This document shows positions 14,903 to 20,580 of a stretch of DNA of 24,001 nucleotides, piece by piece (the first letter of the stretch is position 1; the number at the start of each line of letters is the position of its first letter). Origin of the DNA: a virus. A model generated the notes under the pieces. That model was given only the letters and a program-made list of their open reading frames with translations, was not told where the DNA came from and did no database searches. Made by a program: the position numbers and the translations under genes. The DNA lies in the IMG/VR virus record IMGVR_UViG_3300046450_001838, positions 1-24,001 of that record; one strand, written 5' to 3'.

Positions 14903-15124
14903 TTAATCATCTAAAATTGGACTAGAATCATCGAAGCTATGCTCATTGTAGATGACATTATCGAAATGTTTCTCATATATCAATGAATACGATTCTACCA
15001 ATCCATTCGTAGTCGGAATATTTAATGTGGCAGGCGGAGCATCAGAAGCGTTGATTTCGAACTCTTCAACATCTCCATCTGAACTTTCATACCAATATGT
15101 TATATAACTGTCTGGTGCATTCAT
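14903..15124 (-). CDS. Small acidic protein, unknown function
   Basis: This 73-residue acidic protein (MNAPDSYITYWYESSDGDVEEFEINASD...) has alternating aromatic and acidic residues, and probably forms a small beta-sheet followed by a tail. It has no Cys, membrane helix or recognised domain. The ATG lies three bases after the RNR stop, so it is translated in the same operon. The stop overlaps the -35 region of the following promoter. Coding status is supported by length, tight spacing and a sensible composition, but no family is recognised. Confidence 0.6.
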   Translation of the reverse strand: MNAPDSYITYWYESSDGDVEEFEINASDAPPATLNIPTTNGLVESYSLIYEKHFDNVIYNEHSFDDSSPILDD

Positions 15125-15127
15125 ACC

Positions 15128-17179
15128 CTACAGGGCGCAAGTTGTACATTCAGGATCATCAATCCTGCAAGCTTCATCCTCTTCATCTAAATCAAGAGAC
15201 ATTTGATTAAGCACCTGCTCATTTCGAGAGTTGTCCCGATAGATGGTGATGCCCTTGCACCCTAGTTCATAAGCCAATCTGTACAGTTTGTCGGTGTCTT
15301 CCACTGAGAAGTCCGACGGACAGTTGGTTGTCTTGCTGATGGCAGAATCAACCCAACGCTGGATTGTCGCCTGAACCGCCACATGCTGCTCTGGCTTAAG
15401 ATCCATAGCTGTTACGCAGTATTCTGGTAAGTCTTTAATATTTAATCCAAGATCACCAATAACGGATATGGTTTCCACTTCTGTTCCAAGCCTAGACTTT
15501 CGAGTGTACTGCCAATTGAAATATGGCTCAATGCCGGTTGATGTTCCCATCATCGTTCCAGTAGTTCCAGTAGGAGCCACCGTAAGCAAACAGACGTTAC
15601 GAATGCCGTGATGCTTAACCTGTTCTCGAATTTCTTCCGGCATGCCCTTCATGTAGCCGGATCGCAAATAAGACTCTGCATCGAAATGCTTAAACTCGCC
15701 TTTAATCTTGGCAAGATTGATTGATGCTTGATATGACTCGAATGCTATGGTTTTAAACAACTCATCAATAAAGATAAGACTATCTTTTGATCCATATCGA
15801 AGCTTCATGCGAATCAGAAGCTCGCCAAGACCCATTACGCCTAGCCCTATTCGCCGGTTGTTGGTGTGATTCTTTCTAATAGAATCAAAATGATATTCAT
15901 TAATGTTAATTACATTATCTAAAAACCTAACAGAGTTCTCTACGACGTAACGCAGCTTAGCCCAATCGAACTCTGTACCGTCGTCAACAAACCTAGACAG
16001 GTCAATAGCCCCCAAAGTGCATACACCATATGCCTCAAGAGGCTGCTCGCCGCAAGGATTGGTGGCAACAAGGGGAGCAAAATAATGAGAGTTGCTCATC
16101 TTGTTAGATCTTTCCAAAAAATGGAGACCAGGTTCGGCAGAAGCGTGAGCGGAGGAAACAATCCGATTCCAGATATCCACCGCACGAACGGTTTTATAAA
16201 CATTTACTTTCTTGCCAAGAACATTATGCCAGTAATTAATGTTGCCATCCCAAAGCTCATCATATTCAGAGTCTTTGGTGTCTGGAAATAACAGGTCCCA
16301 TTCGCCATCTTTCTCCAAAGCCTCCATGAAAGCATCAGAGATACACACCGACATGTTTGCATTTTCAAACTCACCGGGCGTGTGTTTCGCATTAATGAAC
16401 TCTTCCACATCTGGATGCCAATCATTGATCATTAGCATCGTGGCGCCGCGTCGTGACCCCCCCTGCTCGATAAGCCCTGTAGACAGGTTGTACATCTTTC
16501 CCCAAGAGACAGCGCCGCTAGAAATCCCGTTAACACCAATAACAGGAGCATAGCGAGGGCGCAGAGAAGACAGGTTGATACCAACGCCCCCACCCCTCGA
16601 ATGGGTTTCTGCCATTTCCCTGACACTTTCAAAAATGCCTCCCCTTGAGTCTTTGGGGCAAGGTAGCACAAAACAGTTTTGAAGAGTCAGACCCTTCGTG
16701 CCAGCCCCAGCGATGATACGACCACCCGGAATAAAGTAATCAAAAAGAATATCTTTAAATTTTGCTTCAACCTCTGCGATATCTTCTCCCGATTCACACG
16801 CCGCTAAGGCAGATGCAACACGGGTCTTAACATCCTCGACCTGAAGCTCTAAGGGCTTAGAAACAAGATCCATTCCAACCGTAACAACATCGCCCTTATA
16901 AGTAGTAACCTTTACTAAACGGTTATCCTCATCAACATCATCAACAATAGAAATCTCTTTAACTGGCCACTTAGGATCAGGAGAAACTATTGCCAAAACT
17001 ATATCGCCAACCGCAAGCTTACCTTTCGGTGCTTTTAATGTATACCTATCTAAAAATATCTTATAACCTTGATATCCGCTTTTACGAAAAAACGATGGAA
17101 TTTCAATTCTTCCACCACTAGCCTTAGTCTCAACCTCATTCAATTCGGTTAGATCCATAGTCTTGCTTACAACAGTCAC
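15128..17179 (-). CDS. nrdJ: Adenosylcobalamin-dependent (class II) ribonucleotide reductase
   Basis: This 683-residue enzyme reduces ribonucleotides to deoxyribonucleotides, supplying dNTPs for phage DNA synthesis; class II members use adenosylcobalamin. The active site is clear. LQNCFVLP supplies C169, NPCGEQPLEAYG holds N374, the thiyl-radical C376 and E378, and C387 (VCTLG) is the second redox cysteine. C376 and C387 are 11 apart, as in Thermotoga NrdJ. APTGTTG (535-541) is the phosphate-binding loop. The C-terminal DPECTTCAL gives a C678/C681 redox shuttle for thioredoxin-like donors. Residues about 25-115 form an N-terminal beta domain. There is no NrdB partner, consistent with class II. 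The start is GTG at 17179 with AAAGGAGC upstream. Confidence 0.93.
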   Translation of the reverse strand: MTVVSKTMDLTELNEVETKASGGRIEIPSFFRKSGYQGYKIFLDRYTLKAPKGKLAVGDIVLAIVSPDPKWPVKEISIVDDVDEDNRLVKVTTYKGDVVTVGMDLVSKPLELQVEDVKTRVASALAACESGEDIAEVEAKFKDILFDYFIPGGRIIAGAGTKGLTLQNCFVLPCPKDSRGGIFESVREMAETHSRGGGVGINLSSLRPRYAPVIGVNGISSGAVSWGKMYNLSTGLIEQGGSRRGATMLMINDWHPDVEEFINAKHTPGEFENANMSVCISDAFMEALEKDGEWDLLFPDTKDSEYDELWDGNINYWHNVLGKKVNVYKTVRAVDIWNRIVSSAHASAEPGLHFLERSNKMSNSHYFAPLVATNPCGEQPLEAYGVCTLGAIDLSRFVDDGTEFDWAKLRYVVENSVRFLDNVININEYHFDSIRKNHTNNRRIGLGVMGLGELLIRMKLRYGSKDSLIFIDELFKTIAFESYQASINLAKIKGEFKHFDAESYLRSGYMKGMPEEIREQVKHHGIRNVCLLTVAPTGTTGTMMGTSTGIEPYFNWQYTRKSRLGTEVETISVIGDLGLNIKDLPEYCVTAMDLKPEQHVAVQATIQRWVDSAISKTTNCPSDFSVEDTDKLYRLAYELGCKGITIYRDNSRNEQVLNQMSLDLDEEDEACRIDDPECTTCAL

Positions 17180-17196
17180 ACTTGCTCCTTTAATAC

Positions 17197-17221
17197 AAAA
17201 AATCCCCCGCTTCTCAGGGGG
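17197..17221 (-). terminator. Rho-independent terminator between glycosyltransferase and RNR
   Basis: On the minus strand CCCCC, an 8-base loop (TGAGAAGC) and GGGGG are followed by ATTTTTT. This is a canonical intrinsic terminator for transcripts from the glycosyltransferase gene. It lies inside the leader of RNR, between the candidate -10 at 17234 and the RNR ribosome binding site. Confidence 0.8.
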
Positions 17222-17233
17222 TACGAGGATACC

Positions 17234-17242
17234 ATCATAGCA
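17234..17242 (-). promoter_or_regulatory. Extended -10 upstream of the RNR terminator hairpin
   Basis: On the minus strand TGCTATGAT matches an extended -10. Transcripts would start near 17227 and at once meet the hairpin at 17221-17204, so an attenuator or a very short RNA is possible. The -35 is weak. Confidence 0.4.
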
Positions 17243-17280
17243 CGATCCCGATCCCGAAGCGAGGACATATTGGCAGGTTA

Positions 17281-18294
17281 TTAAGAAATTTCTAGAAAAT
17301 CTAGAATTTCATCTGCAACGTGGTTCCATGTTTCGTATTTGTGGATAACGCGGGCCGAACGCATGGCTTTTGCCTTCTCGTTGTAGTATTCATCTACTAC
17401 CTTCTTCATCAACCTGCATAGATCCTCATAGTCCGGGATAGCATTTTGAGCGCCAGTTCCCACTAGATTATGATGCTCAATGTCTATCTCTGAGGGGTCG
17501 CCCCAAGAAGCCTTAAGAGGCATAGACATGTCAGCGAATTGGCTGCATCCAGAAAGCTCGGTACAAATAGTAGGCATACCTGTTGCTATCGCCTGATACG
17601 GAATCATCCCAAACCCCTCTCCCGCTGTGGGATAGACCATGCAGTGGCTGTTCTTATAAAGAGACACAAGCGCATCTTTCGATATGAAGCCGTTTAAAAT
17701 GGTTATTTGTGGATGCTTCTGTAAATCATGAAGAGAAGGATTCAAATCAATATGTTCAATTCCATTAGAGACTTTAAGAATCAACTGATAGTCTTCATCC
17801 CCCTCAAAGCACTCCAAGAACGCTGAGATAACCAACTGTACATTCTTGCGTGGTAGTTCTCCACCAACGTGTAGAAAATAAAACTTGCCACTGATCTCTC
17901 GTTCCTCTATGGCCCAGTCTTCAGAAATGCCATGCGCAAGAACTCTCACTGGAGGATCCAGATTGTACTTTTCAAAAACACCCTTGCACCACTCACTTGT
18001 AGTCCAGATCTGTTCGCATCGGTTCAACTGATCTAACCACGCTGGAGGAATAGCCGTAAACTCCCAAGGGGTGTAGCCAACTACTCTAGGACCCTCAAAC
18101 TGATAGTAGTAGGGTAAACAATAGTTTATATGCCATTTAGTGCCCGTAGCATTCCACAGCACTCGCTGTCCTCTATCCTTAAGAGACTCGAATACATTTA
18201 AAGATACTTCAGTATACCCAGCACTACGCCAAGAGGTACCTGTAGCATCTATAGCTTGTGGAGTAAACCATGATATGTCTGTTTTTAACACCAT
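17281..18294 (-). CDS. Glycosyltransferase, GT4-like (GT-B fold)
   Basis: This 337-residue protein has the layout of retaining GT-B glycosyltransferases, which move a sugar from a nucleotide donor to an acceptor. The C-terminal donor domain is clear: FLHVGGELPRKNVQLVISAF (140-159, with R149/K150), a middle strand YQLILKVSNG, SKDALVSLYKNSHCMVYPT and GEGFGMIPYQAIATGMPTICT (225-245). The family usually has E-x7-E here; E226 is present but the second Glu is Gln234. The N-terminal acceptor half contains GYTEVSLNVFESL and HGISEDW. It may glycosylate host surface, virion or DNA; no acceptor can be inferred. The start overlaps the upstream small gene by 10 bases, and a terminator follows. Confidence 0.85.
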   Translation of the reverse strand: MVLKTDISWFTPQAIDATGTSWRSAGYTEVSLNVFESLKDRGQRVLWNATGTKWHINYCLPYYYQFEGPRVVGYTPWEFTAIPPAWLDQLNRCEQIWTTSEWCKGVFEKYNLDPPVRVLAHGISEDWAIEEREISGKFYFLHVGGELPRKNVQLVISAFLECFEGDEDYQLILKVSNGIEHIDLNPSLHDLQKHPQITILNGFISKDALVSLYKNSHCMVYPTAGEGFGMIPYQAIATGMPTICTELSGCSQFADMSMPLKASWGDPSEIDIEHHNLVGTGAQNAIPDYEDLCRLMKKVVDEYYNEKAKAMRSARVIHKYETWNHVADEILDFLEIS

Positions 18295-18497
18295 GTCATT
18301 ATATTAATTCCCAACTCAGCAAATGCTTTAGCATCTTCTTCTGACATCCAATATTGAATTGGTCGCCTACAGTATTGACACCTAGTAATACCGATATATT
18401 CATCATCTATTTTACAGACAGAAAGATACTCCTCATCTATTACAGGTGTAGGAGGGCAGTCGTCGCATTCTGCTAAAGCTATATACTTCATACCCAT
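18285..18497 (-). CDS. Small zinc-ribbon-like protein
   Basis: This 70-residue protein has two CxxC knuckles, ECDDC (C11/C14) and RCQYC (C40/C43), plus C28 and a C-terminal Cys. This is compatible with a zinc ribbon (metal binding inferred). The sequence ends in SEEDAKAFAELGINIMTWC. An AAGGAA site lies upstream of the ATG at 18497; an in-frame ATG at 18491 is an alternative. It overlaps the glycosyltransferase start by 10 bases, so the two are coupled. Function unknown; tiny zinc-ribbon proteins are common in phages as transcription or replication modifiers. Confidence 0.65.
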   Translation of the reverse strand: MGMKYIALAECDDCPPTPVIDEEYLSVCKIDDEYIGITRCQYCRRPIQYWMSEEDAKAFAELGINIMTWC

Positions 18498-18514
18498 ATA
18501 TTATATTCCTTAAT

Positions 18515-18543
18515 AGTATAGAAAGCTAGCGACTAACTGGCAC
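18515..18543 (-). promoter_or_regulatory. Leftward promoter of the 18497 gene
   Basis: On the minus strand GTGCCA (18543-18538, four of six -35 consensus), a 17-base spacer and TATACT (18520-18515) form a promoter. It overlaps the first of two GCTAGCG repeats. Confidence 0.55.
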
Positions 18544-18554
18544 GCTTGCTAGCG
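18525..18554. promoter_or_regulatory. Paired GCTAGCG sites around the leftward promoter
   Basis: Two copies of GCTAGCG (18525-18531 and 18548-18554; GCTAGC is a palindrome) are 23 bases apart, about two helical turns. One sits in the promoter spacer and one just upstream of the -35. This placement suits a repressor or activator operator; the regulator is unknown. Confidence 0.4.
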
Positions 18555-18579
18555 CAGTAATGAGTTTAGCGCGTTTTTG

Positions 18580-18603
18580 AAAAAAGTGGTGGATCCCCCA
18601 CCA
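18580..18603 (-). terminator. Hairpin with T-run in the divergent region
   Basis: TGGTGG (18587-18592) pairs with CCACCA (18598-18603) around ATCCC. On the minus strand it is followed by C and six T, an intrinsic-terminator pattern for leftward transcripts. No leftward gene lies to its right, so it may insulate antisense transcription or act in both directions. Confidence 0.5.
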
Positions 18604-18652
18604 ATTTCTTTATTCACTCCCAAGCGAACCGATTTGTGCTAAGGTGAAACGT

Positions 18653-18814
18653 ATGAAAAATTTTATAATTCATGGTATTTGGACAATGGCCGTATCGCTA
18701 CCTGCATGGTTTGCTTTTAAGATAACAGACTATGTGGTAAACTACTGGAGTGTGGTACTTATTATATTTTCCATGCAACTAGCCATAGCGCCGGCATTGG
18801 TGCGTAAGGGGTAA
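18653..18814 (+). CDS. Small two-helix membrane protein
   Basis: This 53-residue protein (MKNFIIHGIWTMAVSLPAWF...) has two hydrophobic segments, about residues 4-22 and 32-49, joined by a short KITDYVVNYW turn, and ends in a basic VRKG tail. Such a hairpin could be a holin-like, antiholin or superinfection-exclusion protein, but nothing specific is recognised. AAGGTG lies six bases before the ATG; the same bases (TGCTAAGGT) could serve as an extended -10. It opens the rightward gene set, and the next gene starts six bases after its stop, with its ribosome binding site in this gene's last codons. Confidence 0.6.
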   Translation: MKNFIIHGIWTMAVSLPAWFAFKITDYVVNYWSVVLIIFSMQLAIAPALVRKG

Positions 18815-18819
18815 ATCAA

Positions 18820-19164
18820 ATGAAAATTGTACCTGCAACTGGTGAAGACGTAACAGAGATTGCGGAACTGTCTTTAACAGTAAAGCTATTACCAGATAAT
18901 CAGGGTAACCTCAATCCCGTCTTCTACATGGTATCACCCGGAGAAGACTATGATGTAACAATCATGCATCTTCGGCTGCTTGTCAACGGACTGGAACTTG
19001 GTATCAATAGTTTAGATACTATGGTATCATGCATGCTCAACATGATGAAATCTAACGCCATAGAATCCATGAAAGAAATGGGGTTTGGAGAAAACCCTGT
19101 GGAGTTAGAAAAGATTCTTGGTTTTATTGCGAGCTTGGAGAATGACGATGAGGACCAGAGTTAA
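18820..19164 (+). CDS. Phage protein of unknown function
   Basis: This 114-residue protein reads MKIVPATGEDVTEIAEL..., with a likely beta N-terminal half (LSLTVKLLPDNQGNLNPVFYMV) and helical C-terminal half rich in Met (MVSCMLNMMKSNAIESMKEMGFG). No domain, signal peptide or metal site is seen. The start has AAGGGG eight bases upstream. Its end overlaps the next gene by 17 bases. Reliable as a gene by spacing and ribosome binding site; function not recognised. Confidence 0.65.
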   Translation: MKIVPATGEDVTEIAELSLTVKLLPDNQGNLNPVFYMVSPGEDYDVTIMHLRLLVNGLELGINSLDTMVSCMLNMMKSNAIESMKEMGFGENPVELEKILGFIASLENDDEDQS

Positions 19165-19450
19165 CGGCCCTATCTTGGGGAGGGTAATAAAAGACTTTCC
19201 CTATCCAGGTAGAGAGTGCGCTTTGTGTAGTCGGCCCCTCCAGTTGGTCAACGCTATTCATTCCGATCAGGACATGCATCATTACAAGGCTATATACGTT
19301 TGCGGATATGAGTCATGTGAGGCATTCGATTACGAAGACAGAAAAGCTTACGTAAGATTATACTACTCATCGGAAGAAGCGTATATTGTATTTGAAGATG
19401 TACTACTTCCAGTTTATGGTAGAAAAGAGAAAACCGATGATGAAGATTGA
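19148..19450 (+). CDS. Zinc-ribbon-like small protein
   Basis: The preferred start is ATG at 19148 (MRTRVNGPILGRV), seven bases after a GGAG site, giving 100 residues. Earlier in-frame starts at 19118 and 19142 lack a good site. The protein has CALC (about residues 25-28) and, some 40 residues on, CGYESC, consistent with a metal-binding ribbon, followed by an EDRKAYVRLYYSSEEAYIVFED beta-rich part (given here in outline) and an acidic end. Overlap with the upstream gene suggests coupled translation. No function can be assigned. Confidence 0.65.
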   Translation: MRTRVNGPILGRVIKDFPYPGRECALCSRPLQLVNAIHSDQDMHHYKAIYVCGYESCEAFDYEDRKAYVRLYYSSEEAYIVFEDVLLPVYGRKEKTDDED

Positions 19451-19458
19451 AGAATAGC

Positions 19459-19599
19459 ATGGCGTGGACATGTTGGCATTGTGACTCAGAATTGATTTGG
19501 GGTGGCGACCACGACGTAGACGATGAGTTTAGCCCATTTATAATGGTTAGCAACTTTTCCTGTCCTGAATGCGAGGCATATGTCGAGATCTCAATATGA
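19459..19599 (+). CDS. 46-residue zinc-ribbon protein
   Basis: This is a complete small gene of 46 codons: MAWTCWHCDSELIWGGDHD, a linker, then SCPECEAYVEISI. The two CxxC pairs (CWHC and CPEC) about 30 residues apart make a classic zinc ribbon. Proteins of this pattern and size occur in many environmental phages. It lies nine bases after the previous gene, with a weak AAGAA upstream. Role unknown; binding to nucleic acid or RNA polymerase is possible. Confidence 0.7.
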   Translation: MAWTCWHCDSELIWGGDHDVDDEFSPFIMVSNFSCPECEAYVEISI

Positions 19600-19691
19600 G
19601 TCTACTGAAATTATTTTTGGATTATAATAAAAAAAGTAGTACACTTATGGAAGTGAAATCGGAAGACTTCTGTGGAAACACAGAAGAATAG
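19596..19691 (+). CDS. Possible 31-residue peptide overlapping a candidate small RNA
   Basis: An ATG overlapping the upstream stop (ATGA) opens 31 codons (MSLLKLFLDYNKKSSTLME...). It may be translated by coupling, but it spans a TATAAT promoter element and an RNA hairpin, so it may be chance. It has no known motif. Confidence 0.25.
   Translation: MSLLKLFLDYNKKSSTLMEVKSEDFCGNTEE
19623..19628 (+). promoter_or_regulatory. Consensus -10 before the candidate small RNA
   Basis: This is a perfect TATAAT; initiation would be near 19635. The -35 region is poor (no TTGACA-like hexamer at 16-18 bases), so strength is uncertain. Confidence 0.4.
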
Positions 19692-19715
19692 CATTAGCGG
19701 CATTTGCCGTTTTTT
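19635..19715 (+). ncRNA. Candidate small structured RNA
   Basis: From the TATAAT at 19623 an RNA of about 80 bases is predicted. It carries a perfect 8-bp stem, CTTCTGTG/CACAGAAG, closed by a GAAA (GNRA) tetraloop at 19667-19686. It ends in an intrinsic terminator (CGGC/GCCG then six T, 19698-19715). Two stems plus terminator look like a small RNA or a regulated leader of the membrane protein at 19736. No Rfam family is recognised. Confidence 0.4.
19698..19715 (+). terminator. Rho-independent terminator
   Basis: CGGC, ATTT loop, GCCG (or a CGGCA/TGCCG stem with two-base loop) is followed by six T. It lies 20 bases before the start of the 19736 gene and could end the upstream small-gene transcript, end the small RNA, or act as an attenuator. 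Confidence 0.6.
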
Positions 19716-19735
19716 GCATCTCCGGGGAGGTCACA

Positions 19736-19990
19736 ATGGACGCAGGTAATATTATCACGCTTATAAGCTTGACGATTACTAATGTTGTTGCTCTGTGCGT
19801 GGTATACATCCGCCAGAAGCGATACAATGATAGAAATTATGGAATTAAAAATGGTCGGGGAGATTTATTTTTACAGATAGGGAAGCTGCAGGACGAGATG
19901 CATAGAGAAACTCAGCTTCTAACTTCAGATGTTGCGGAGCTACGTGGTATGCTTCGGGTACATTTGAAAGAAACTTCAAGAGCGCATTAA
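19736..19990 (+). CDS. Membrane-anchored coiled-coil protein, holin/spanin-like in shape
   Basis: This 84-residue protein has one N-terminal transmembrane helix (IITLISLTITNVVALCVVYI, about residues 6-25), then a basic patch (RQKRYNDR) and a charged helical C-terminus (QIGKLQDEMHRETQLLTSDV and following, about 46-80) likely to form a coiled coil. Short single-span proteins of this kind often sit in phage lysis modules, but no lysin is present in the window, so a holin or spanin role is only a guess. The ribosome binding site is strong (GGGGAGGTCACA ATG). A terminator lies just upstream. Confidence 0.65.
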   Translation: MDAGNIITLISLTITNVVALCVVYIRQKRYNDRNYGIKNGRGDLFLQIGKLQDEMHRETQLLTSDVAELRGMLRVHLKETSRAH

Positions 19991-19991
19991 C

Positions 19992-20183
19992 ATGCGATTG
20001 AAAGACAAATGCTGCACTTGGAGCAATGGTCAAGTGCAGATTGTTAACCATAAATGGATTCCGACCTATCTGAAAACATCATTAAGTAACGGACAACACT
20101 TAAAGTGGTTGTGGTGTAGCGGCTGTCATCTGTACAAGATGGAATCAGTCAAAGAAAAAATAAAAAACATTATACCGGCTTGA
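19992..20183 (+). CDS. Small Cys/Trp-rich protein, unknown
   Basis: This 63-residue basic protein (MRLKDKCCTWSNGQVQIVNHKWIP...) contains CC near the start and WLWCSGCHLYKM, a CxxC, further on, so metal binding by C7/C8 and C42/C45 is possible. It starts two bases after the previous stop with no clear ribosome binding site, so it is probably coupled. Its last codon overlaps the -35 hexamer of the next promoter. Function not recognised. Confidence 0.5.
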   Translation: MRLKDKCCTWSNGQVQIVNHKWIPTYLKTSLSNGQHLKWLWCSGCHLYKMESVKEKIKNIIPA

Positions 20184-20208
20184 TTTATATCCCCACACAT
20201 GCTATACT
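20180..20208 (+). promoter_or_regulatory. Near-consensus sigma70 promoter
   Basis: TTGATT (20180-20185), a 17-base spacer and TATACT (20203-20208) give one of the best promoters in the window. Transcription would start near 20215, six bases before a long hairpin, so its product may be a short structured RNA. Confidence 0.75.
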
Positions 20209-20214
20209 AGATTT

Positions 20215-20274
20215 AGAAAGCCTCGTGCCTCTGATATTTTGCCTTCGGGTTCTATCAGATCGGTGCGGGGTTTT
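20215..20274 (+). ncRNA. Candidate hairpin small RNA with UUCG tetraloop
   Basis: Starting from the promoter at 20180-20208, the transcript folds at once into a long stem. CCTCGTGCC (20221-20229) pairs over nine positions, including G-U pairs, with GGTGCGGGG (20262-20270). TCTGATA pairs with TATCAGA inside, and a short C(UUCG)G loop caps the top. TTTT follows at 20271-20274. It could be a small RNA of about 60 bases, or a terminator or attenuator in front of the 20334 gene. The hairpin also has a T-rich end on the other strand. Confidence 0.5.
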
Positions 20275-20290
20275 CGCTGTGTCATGACCA

Positions 20291-20318
20291 CATGTCACAA
20301 TAAGTAACGCATGTCACA
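20291..20318. repeat. Paired CATGTCACA direct repeats, possible operator
   Basis: CATGTCACA occurs at 20291-20299 and 20310-20318, 19 bases apart, between the hairpin RNA and the ribosome binding site of the 20334 gene. A related GTCATGAC palindrome lies at 20281-20288. Spacing near two helical turns suits a regulator-binding site; no regulator is identified. Confidence 0.35.
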
Positions 20319-20333
20319 CCACAAGGAGATAGA

Positions 20334-20495
20334 ATGAAAAGAATTGTAAACTTACTAAGAAAGTTGCAGCCCCGAACCAGAGATCATTATTACCACAATC
20401 AAGTTATGACCGACTCACTAGAGCGGGAGCTAATGAGAGCGTACATGGGTACCGGCTTCAGAGGACCCTTCAGAGGACCACAGCAACGCCTCTAA
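20334..20495 (+). CDS. Small basic protein with FRGP repeat tail
   Basis: This 53-residue gene (MKRIVNLLRKLQPRTRDHYY...) is strongly basic and Arg-rich. It ends in FRGPFRGPQQRL, which repeats FRGP twice. An excellent ribosome binding site (AAGGAGATAGA ATG) precedes it and an intrinsic terminator follows seven bases after the stop, so it appears to be a single-gene unit. Such small basic phage proteins may bind nucleic acid or inhibit host enzymes, but no family is recognised. Confidence 0.65.
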   Translation: MKRIVNLLRKLQPRTRDHYYHNQVMTDSLERELMRAYMGTGFRGPFRGPQQRL

Positions 20496-20501
20496 CGAAA
20501 C

Positions 20502-20536
20502 GGGCGGTTCGGGCAAAAACCCGAATCGTCTTTTTT
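20502..20536 (+). terminator. Rho-independent terminator after the small basic gene
   Basis: GGTTCGGG pairs with CCCGAATC around CAAAAA, the stem extends into GGGC/GTCT by wobble pairs, and six T follow (20531-20536). A clear intrinsic terminator that isolates the small gene from the methyltransferase unit. Confidence 0.85.
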
Positions 20537-20565
20537 CTTCAGTTCCCCCATTTGAGCCATTCGTG

Positions 20566-20574
20566 TGATACAAT
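20566..20574 (+). promoter_or_regulatory. Extended -10 for the cytosine methyltransferase gene
   Basis: TGATACAAT is an extended -10. The next six bases (CACTTA) lead to GTGACATGG, so transcription is predicted to begin at or near G20581, five bases before the methyltransferase ATG and exactly on a GTG that opens the other long frame. No ribosome binding site is present. Confidence 0.5.
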
Positions 20575-20580
20575 CACTTA

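Noticed and set aside
17180-17280. Cobalamin riboswitch in front of the class II RNR
   Set aside because: Only about 100 bases are available, largely filled by a terminator and a -10; no B12-box-like structure was seen.
20221-20270. tRNA gene
   Set aside because: The segment folds as one long hairpin, has no cloverleaf, T-loop or anticodon arm, and is too short.
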